The translations under genes and the position numbers were made by a program. The notes below the pieces were generated by a model that saw nothing but the letters and a program-made list of their open reading frames with translations, did not search any database and had not been told where the DNA came from. Below, one piece after another: positions 5,096 through 8,592 of a stretch of 8,592 bases of DNA. Position 1 is the stretch's first letter, and each line of letters begins with the position of its first letter. This DNA is from an uncultured Cloacibacillus sp. (GTDB taxonomy: Bacteria > Synergistota > Synergistia > Synergistales > Synergistaceae), in assembly GCA_900544635.1 (NCBI GenBank), contig UQVV01000070.1, forward strand, positions 1 through 8,592, in the 5' to 3' direction.

Positions 5096-5920
5096 ATGAA
5101 CCTGTTCAGCGTAAATATGGAAAAATGCGTGAAATGCGGCGTCTGCATAAAGGCCTGCCCCGCGGGCATCGTGCAGTGGGGCGACCTCGGATATCCGGAG
5201 GTTGATGAGAAGCGCGCCGGGCGCTGCATCGGCTGCGGCCAGTGCGTGATGATGTGCCCGTCGTGCGCGGACGAACTTTCGTTTATGAAGGACGCTCAGA
5301 CGGTGCGCGCGGCGGAGCTGAAGCTGCCCTCCGAGGAGGAGGCGCTGAACCTCATCATGTCGCGCCGCAGCGTGCGCATGTTCAAGGACGAGACGATACC
5401 GCGCGAGACCTTTGAAAAGCTTTTCAACGTCGTGCGCCAGGCTCCGACGGCGGTCAACAGCCAGAACGTGCGCTGGATAGTGACGCTCGACCCCGCGAAG
5501 ACGAAGGAGGTTACGAACCTCATACTTTGCTGGTTCCGCGAGGAAATTTTCAAAAATCCGACGAGCCGCGCGGCCCTGCTCGGCGCGGGCATGATAGCGA
5601 AGGCGAAGGAGGGCGACGACCGTCTGCTGCGCGGAGCGCCTCACGTCGCTATCGCCGTTACGCCTGCCGAATACGGCTGGCCCGAGGACGGCGCGATAGC
5701 TCTGACCTATCTTGAGCTCGCGGCGCACGCTATGGGCATCGGCTGCTGCTGGGGCGGCTACCTGACGACCGCGATACGCAGCTTCAAGGGGCTGCGCGAA
5801 TATCTCGGCATCGGCGAGGACGAGCACGTCTGCGGCGCGCAGATGATGGGGTATGCGGCGCTGAAACCCGCGCGCCTCTTCGCGCCGCGCCGCGAGGTCA
5901 AGGTTGACTGGATTGGATAA
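5096..5920 (+). CDS. 2[4Fe-4S] ferredoxin-nitroreductase fusion protein
   Basis: This is a 274-residue cytoplasmic redox protein. Residues 1-60 form a bacterial ferredoxin domain with two complete cluster motifs: Cys11, 14, 17, 21 (CVKCGVCIKACP) and Cys44, 47, 50, 54 (CIGCGQCVMMCP). From about residue 80 a nitroreductase-family flavin domain follows. It begins ALNLIMSRRSVRMFKDETIP, whose Arg-Arg-Ser usually contacts the FMN phosphate, then QAPTAVNSQNVRWIV, a GAPHVAI strand and the GIGCCWGGY helix. Length and order match the known Fd-nitroreductase type, in which the clusters feed electrons to FMN; the physiological substrate is unknown. The ATG at 5096 is preferred over GTG 5072 and ATG 5090 because GGAGG (5084-5088) lies 7 nt upstream of it, while it abuts the 5090 ATG. 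It is the first gene of the rightward run and overlaps the next gene. Confidence 0.93.
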   Translation: MNLFSVNMEKCVKCGVCIKACPAGIVQWGDLGYPEVDEKRAGRCIGCGQCVMMCPSCADELSFMKDAQTVRAAELKLPSEEEALNLIMSRRSVRMFKDETIPRETFEKLFNVVRQAPTAVNSQNVRWIVTLDPAKTKEVTNLILCWFREEIFKNPTSRAALLGAGMIAKAKEGDDRLLRGAPHVAIAVTPAEYGWPEDGAIALTYLELAAHAMGIGCCWGGYLTTAIRSFKGLREYLGIGEDEHVCGAQMMGYAALKPARLFAPRREVKVDWIG

Positions 5921-7829
5921 AATTCCGCGCCGCCCGCTGACGATAGGCGTGCTCGCGCACGTCGACGCGGGCAAGACGACGCTGACGGAGCAGATGCTCT
6001 TTCAGGCCGGGGCGGTGCGTTCGCTGGGCCGCGTAGACGACGGCTCCGCGCACACGGACTTTACGGAGTTTGAGCGGCGGCGCGGGATTTCCGTGCGCGC
6101 GGCCTCGGCCTTCCTTTCGTGGAACGGCGCGAAAATCTACGTCATCGACACGCCGGGCCACAGCGATTTTTCCGGCGAGACGGAGCGCGCGGCGCGCGCG
6201 ATGGATTTCGCCGCCGTCGCCGTCTCCGCGGTCGAGGGCGTGCAGGCGCAGACGGAGGTTATATGGCGCGCGCTGTCGAAGATGGGGATTCCCGCGCTGT
6301 TTTTCATCAACAAGACAGACCGCGAGGGCGCGGACGTCGATTCCGTCCTCGGAGAACTGGCGGAGCTGACGGGGCGCAGGCCCGCGCGCGTGCCTCTGGA
6401 CGACCGCGCCGCGCTGGCCGAGACGCTTGCCGAGCACGACGACGGGGCGCTTGAAAAATATCTCGAGGAGGGCGAAGCGGCATTCTCCGACGAAGAATTG
6501 GAAAAACTGCTGCTCGAATGCTTTTATTCGAAAAAACTGATTCCATACGTAACGGGCGCGGCGCTGAAGGGCGAGGGCGTGGCGGAGCTGCTCGACCTGC
6601 TCGCCGCGCTCGCGCCGCGCGCCGGGGAAACGGATACGCCGCTCTCGGGCGTCGTCTTCAAGGTGGAGCACAGCCAGGCGCTGGGCCGCGTTGCGCACGT
6701 GCGCCTCTTCTCCGGCGAGCTTAAAAACCGCGACGCGGTGAAATGTTCGCCCTCGGGCGCTGAGGGCAAGGTGACGCAGATACGCGAGGTGCAGGGCGCG
6801 AAGGAGCGCGACACGGGGCTGCTGCGCGCCGGCGAGGTCGGGGCCGTCTGCGGCCTTCCGCGCGTGGTCTGCGGCGACGCCTTCGGCGACCCGTCGCTCG
6901 TGCCGCCGCGCGCCGAAATGTCCGCGCCGCTGCTGCGCGTCAAGCTGACGCCGCCCGCGGACGCCGTTTATCCCGCGCTCGTCGCGGCGCTTGAAGAATT
7001 GTCCGCGGAGGACCCGCTGCTCGACGTGATATGGGAGAAGGAGGTGCGCGAGCTTCTCGTTCGCGTCACGGGGCTCATGCGCGTCGAGACGCTGCTGCTC
7101 GCGCTGCGCGAACGTTACGGCATCGAGGCGCGGGCGGGCGAGCCGATGGTGATTTACAAGGAACGCCCCGTGAAGCGCGGACGCGGCTTCGTCGAGTACA
7201 CGATGCCGAAGCCCTGCTGGGCCGTCATGCTCTTTGATATAGAGCCGCTGCCGCCCGGCGCGGGCGTGGTGTTCGAGAGCGTCGTGCCCGACGACAAAAT
7301 CTTCCGCCGTTATCAGGCGCAGGTGCGCCAGACGCTGCCCGAGGCGCTGCGGCAGGGGCCGCGCGGCTGGGAGGTCACGGACCTGAAAATAACGCTCACA
7401 GACGGCGAGCACCACATCGTCCACACGCACCCGCTCGACTTCGCGCTCGCGACTCCGATGGGGATTATGGACGGCCTCGTAAACTGCGGCACGGAGCTGC
7501 TCGAGCCGGTGCTCGACTTCAAGCTGACCTACCCAGAGGAATGCGGCGGAAAGCTGATGGGCGAGCTGCTCGCGATGCGCGCGGCCTTCGACAGCCCCGT
7601 CGTGCGCAAAGGTATGTTCACGATGACGGGCCGCCTGCCGCTCGCGACGAGCATGGATTTCCCGGCGCGCCTCGCGTCGCTGACCGGAGGGCGCGGAACG
7701 TTCTCGGCCGCCCCAGCGGGCTGGGAGCCGTGCCCGCCCGGAGAGGGGCGCGACGTGCCCTACAGGGGAGTGTCTCCGCTCGACAGGGCGAAATATATTC
7801 TTTACAAACGCGGCGCGCTCGGCGCATAG
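5904..7829 (+). CDS. Tet(M)/EF-G-like translational GTPase, non-canonical domain IV
   Basis: This is a ribosome-binding GTPase of the ribosomal-protection-protein family, 641 residues (Tet(M) has 639). The GTPase motifs are intact: P-loop AHVDAGKTT (18-26), RRGISV (G2), DTPGH (82-86, with the catalytic His), and NKTD (136-139). Domains II to V follow in Tet(M) order, with GWEVTDLKI and GTELLEP aligning without gaps. The loop corresponding to Tet(M) Tyr506-Ser511 (YYSPVS), which displaces the drug, is here HHIVHT (503-508) followed by HPLDFALATP. This resembles EF-G domain IV (DGxYHxVDSxExAF). Resistance is therefore unproven; a housekeeping or rescue role is possible. The start is TTG at 5904 (GAGG 6 nt upstream) or TTG at 5913. 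Either way it overlaps the nitroreductase stop by 17 or 8 nt, suggesting coupled translation. Confidence 0.88.
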   Translation: MTGLDKIPRRPLTIGVLAHVDAGKTTLTEQMLFQAGAVRSLGRVDDGSAHTDFTEFERRRGISVRAASAFLSWNGAKIYVIDTPGHSDFSGETERAARAMDFAAVAVSAVEGVQAQTEVIWRALSKMGIPALFFINKTDREGADVDSVLGELAELTGRRPARVPLDDRAALAETLAEHDDGALEKYLEEGEAAFSDEELEKLLLECFYSKKLIPYVTGAALKGEGVAELLDLLAALAPRAGETDTPLSGVVFKVEHSQALGRVAHVRLFSGELKNRDAVKCSPSGAEGKVTQIREVQGAKERDTGLLRAGEVGAVCGLPRVVCGDAFGDPSLVPPRAEMSAPLLRVKLTPPADAVYPALVAALEELSAEDPLLDVIWEKEVRELLVRVTGLMRVETLLLALRERYGIEARAGEPMVIYKERPVKRGRGFVEYTMPKPCWAVMLFDIEPLPPGAGVVFESVVPDDKIFRRYQAQVRQTLPEALRQGPRGWEVTDLKITLTDGEHHIVHTHPLDFALATPMGIMDGLVNCGTELLEPVLDFKLTYPEECGGKLMGELLAMRAAFDSPVVRKGMFTMTGRLPLATSMDFPARLASLTGGRGTFSAAPAGWEPCPPGEGRDVPYRGVSPLDRAKYILYKRGALGA

Positions 7830-7845
7830 AAAGGAGAAGGGCTTT

Positions 7846-8268
7846 ATGAACGACTTCACGCACGTAACGACGATACGGGTCCGCTACAGCGAGACCGACC
7901 AGATGAAAATAGTCTACAACGCCAACTACCTCGACTGGTTCGAGATAGCGCGCACGGAGCTCTGCCGCAAGTGGGGCAGGCCCTACACCGAATGGGAGGC
8001 GCAGGGGCTGATGCTGCCCGTCGTCGAGGCCTACTGCCGCTACAAGAGCCCCGCGCGCTACGACGACGAGATAGAGCTCTGGGCGCGCATAACGGAGCTC
8101 AAATGCCACAGCGTGAAATTCGAATACCGCGTGAAGCTCGCCGGGAGCGGCAGACTTCTCGCCGAGGGCTGGACGAAGCACGGCTGCACCGACCCGTCCG
8201 GCAAGCTCTATAAAAAGGATCATCCGTTCTATCTTTGGGTGAAATCCCTCGAAGGTGAGACGGCCTAG
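7846..8268 (+). CDS. Acyl-CoA thioesterase, 4HBT hotdog family (YbgC/FadM-like)
   Basis: A 140-residue hotdog-fold enzyme expected to hydrolyse acyl-CoA thioesters in the cytoplasm. The N-terminal signature RVRYSETDQMKIVYNANYLD matches the 4HBT active-site region (Y.DTD..GvVyhanYl), with Asp18 as the likely catalytic residue and Asn27-Tyr28 at the substrate pocket. FEIARTELCRKWG forms the central hotdog helix, and the following strands include YKSPARYDDEIELWARI and VKFEYRVKL. Length is standard and complete. AAGGAG at 7831-7836 is 9 nt before the ATG. It starts 16 nt after the GTPase stop and so belongs to the same run. Its natural substrate cannot be read from sequence; the YbgC Tol-Pal association is not present here. 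Confidence 0.92.
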   Translation: MNDFTHVTTIRVRYSETDQMKIVYNANYLDWFEIARTELCRKWGRPYTEWEAQGLMLPVVEAYCRYKSPARYDDEIELWARITELKCHSVKFEYRVKLAGSGRLLAEGWTKHGCTDPSGKLYKKDHPFYLWVKSLEGETA

Positions 8269-8592
8269 CGCGCGGCGCGGCTTCTCGCTCGCGGAGCTGC
8301 TCTGCGCCGCGCTCGCGCTCTGCGTCCTCGCGGGCGCCGCGGCGCTCTCGTTCCGCGATACCGGCGAAAGGCGGATCGTGCTCGAAGAGGCGGAGGAGCT
8401 TCGCGCGTGGCTCTCCTCGCGCATGGCGCAGGCCGCGCGCGAGGGCGCGGAGTTCAAGCTGATAATAGACGCCGACAAGACCACGCAGGAGCTCGGCTTC
8501 ACGATAGAATGGTACGGCGGCCCGCGGGACCTCGAGACGGAGACATACGCGCCGGGCCGCGCGGCGATAGAACGCGACAGCCTCGCGAACGA
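8255..8592 (+). CDS. Prepilin-type (GspH/FimT-like) protein, 3' truncated by window
   Basis: A GTG-started frame overlaps the thioesterase stop by 14 nt and stays open to the window end (112 full codons). It begins MRRPSARRGFSLAELL, a classic type III prepilin leader: basic residues, then Gly9 cut before Phe10, with Glu at mature position 5. A hydrophobic helix (about residues 10-31) follows, with two Cys inside the membrane part. Next comes an amphipathic segment, EEAEELRAWLSSRMAQAAREGAEFKLIID, resembling the first helix and strand of GspH/FimT minor pseudopilins of type II secretion or type IV pili. No strong Shine-Dalgarno precedes the GTG, so it probably relies on coupling to the thioesterase. 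Further pilin or secretion genes would be expected downstream, outside the window. Whether it serves a pilus or a secretion system is open. Confidence 0.8.
   Translation, partial: MRRPSARRGFSLAELLCAALALCVLAGAAALSFRDTGERRIVLEEAEELRAWLSSRMAQAAREGAEFKLIIDADKTTQELGFTIEWYGGPRDLETETYAPGRAAIERDSLAN

Noticed and set aside
4994..5974. A 326-codon minus-strand open frame over the nitroreductase
   Set aside because: It covers a gene with eight cluster cysteines and a nitroreductase domain on the plus strand, and has no recognisable product.
5898..7859. A 653-codon open frame on the minus strand
   Set aside because: It is the exact antisense of the Tet(M)-like GTPase. Its translation is Arg/Ala/His-rich with no domain pattern, as expected from GC-rich codons read backwards.
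1..8592. CRISPR array, tRNA, rRNA, insertion sequence or integration site
   Set aside because: No regularly spaced repeats, cloverleaf-like sequence, transposase frame or paired terminal repeats were seen on reading both strands.

Overview
This window looks like an ordinary chromosomal segment of a GC-rich, strictly or facultatively anaerobic bacterium with two membranes. GC-rich third codon positions run through every gene. The ferredoxin-nitroreductase fusion suits an anaerobe, and the secreted serpin with a degenerate SLH-like N-terminus and the prepilin-type protein suit a diderm. Taken together this resembles Synergistota (Cloacibacillus/Synergistes-like), but that placement is inference from gene style and was not tested.

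Left part (1-900): the 3' end of rmuC reads rightward and ends at a strong, perfectly paired bidirectional terminator. The same terminator serves a convergent XRE-cupin regulator gene. Middle left (900-3300): the regulator is divergent from a two-gene unit across about 260 bp of unusually AT-rich DNA carrying promoters and repeats. The unit is a 44-residue single-membrane-segment protein (TTG start) whose stop overlaps the ATG of a PutP-like sodium/solute symporter. The layout suggests that the regulator controls uptake of one solute.

Middle (3300-4990): a leftward, monocistronic gene encodes a secreted serpin of 512 residues, about 120 longer than a bare serpin. The extra N-terminal segment looks like a degenerate SLH module. 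It has its own promoter, a 5' leader hairpin and a terminator.

Right part (5050-8592): a rightward four-gene run is probably one operon. In order it encodes a 2[4Fe-4S] ferredoxin-nitroreductase fusion, a Tet(M)/EF-G-like translational GTPase, a hotdog-fold acyl-CoA thioesterase and a GspH/FimT-like prepilin cut by the window end. Junctions are overlaps or a 16-nt gap. The GTPase has all the G motifs, but the domain IV loop that displaces tetracycline in Tet(M) is replaced by a His-rich, EF-G-like sequence, so resistance should not be assumed.

I saw no mobile element, CRISPR array, tRNA or rRNA. The items most worth following up are the SLH-like/serpin fusion, the small symporter-coupled protein, and the redox enzyme/translational GTPase overlap.
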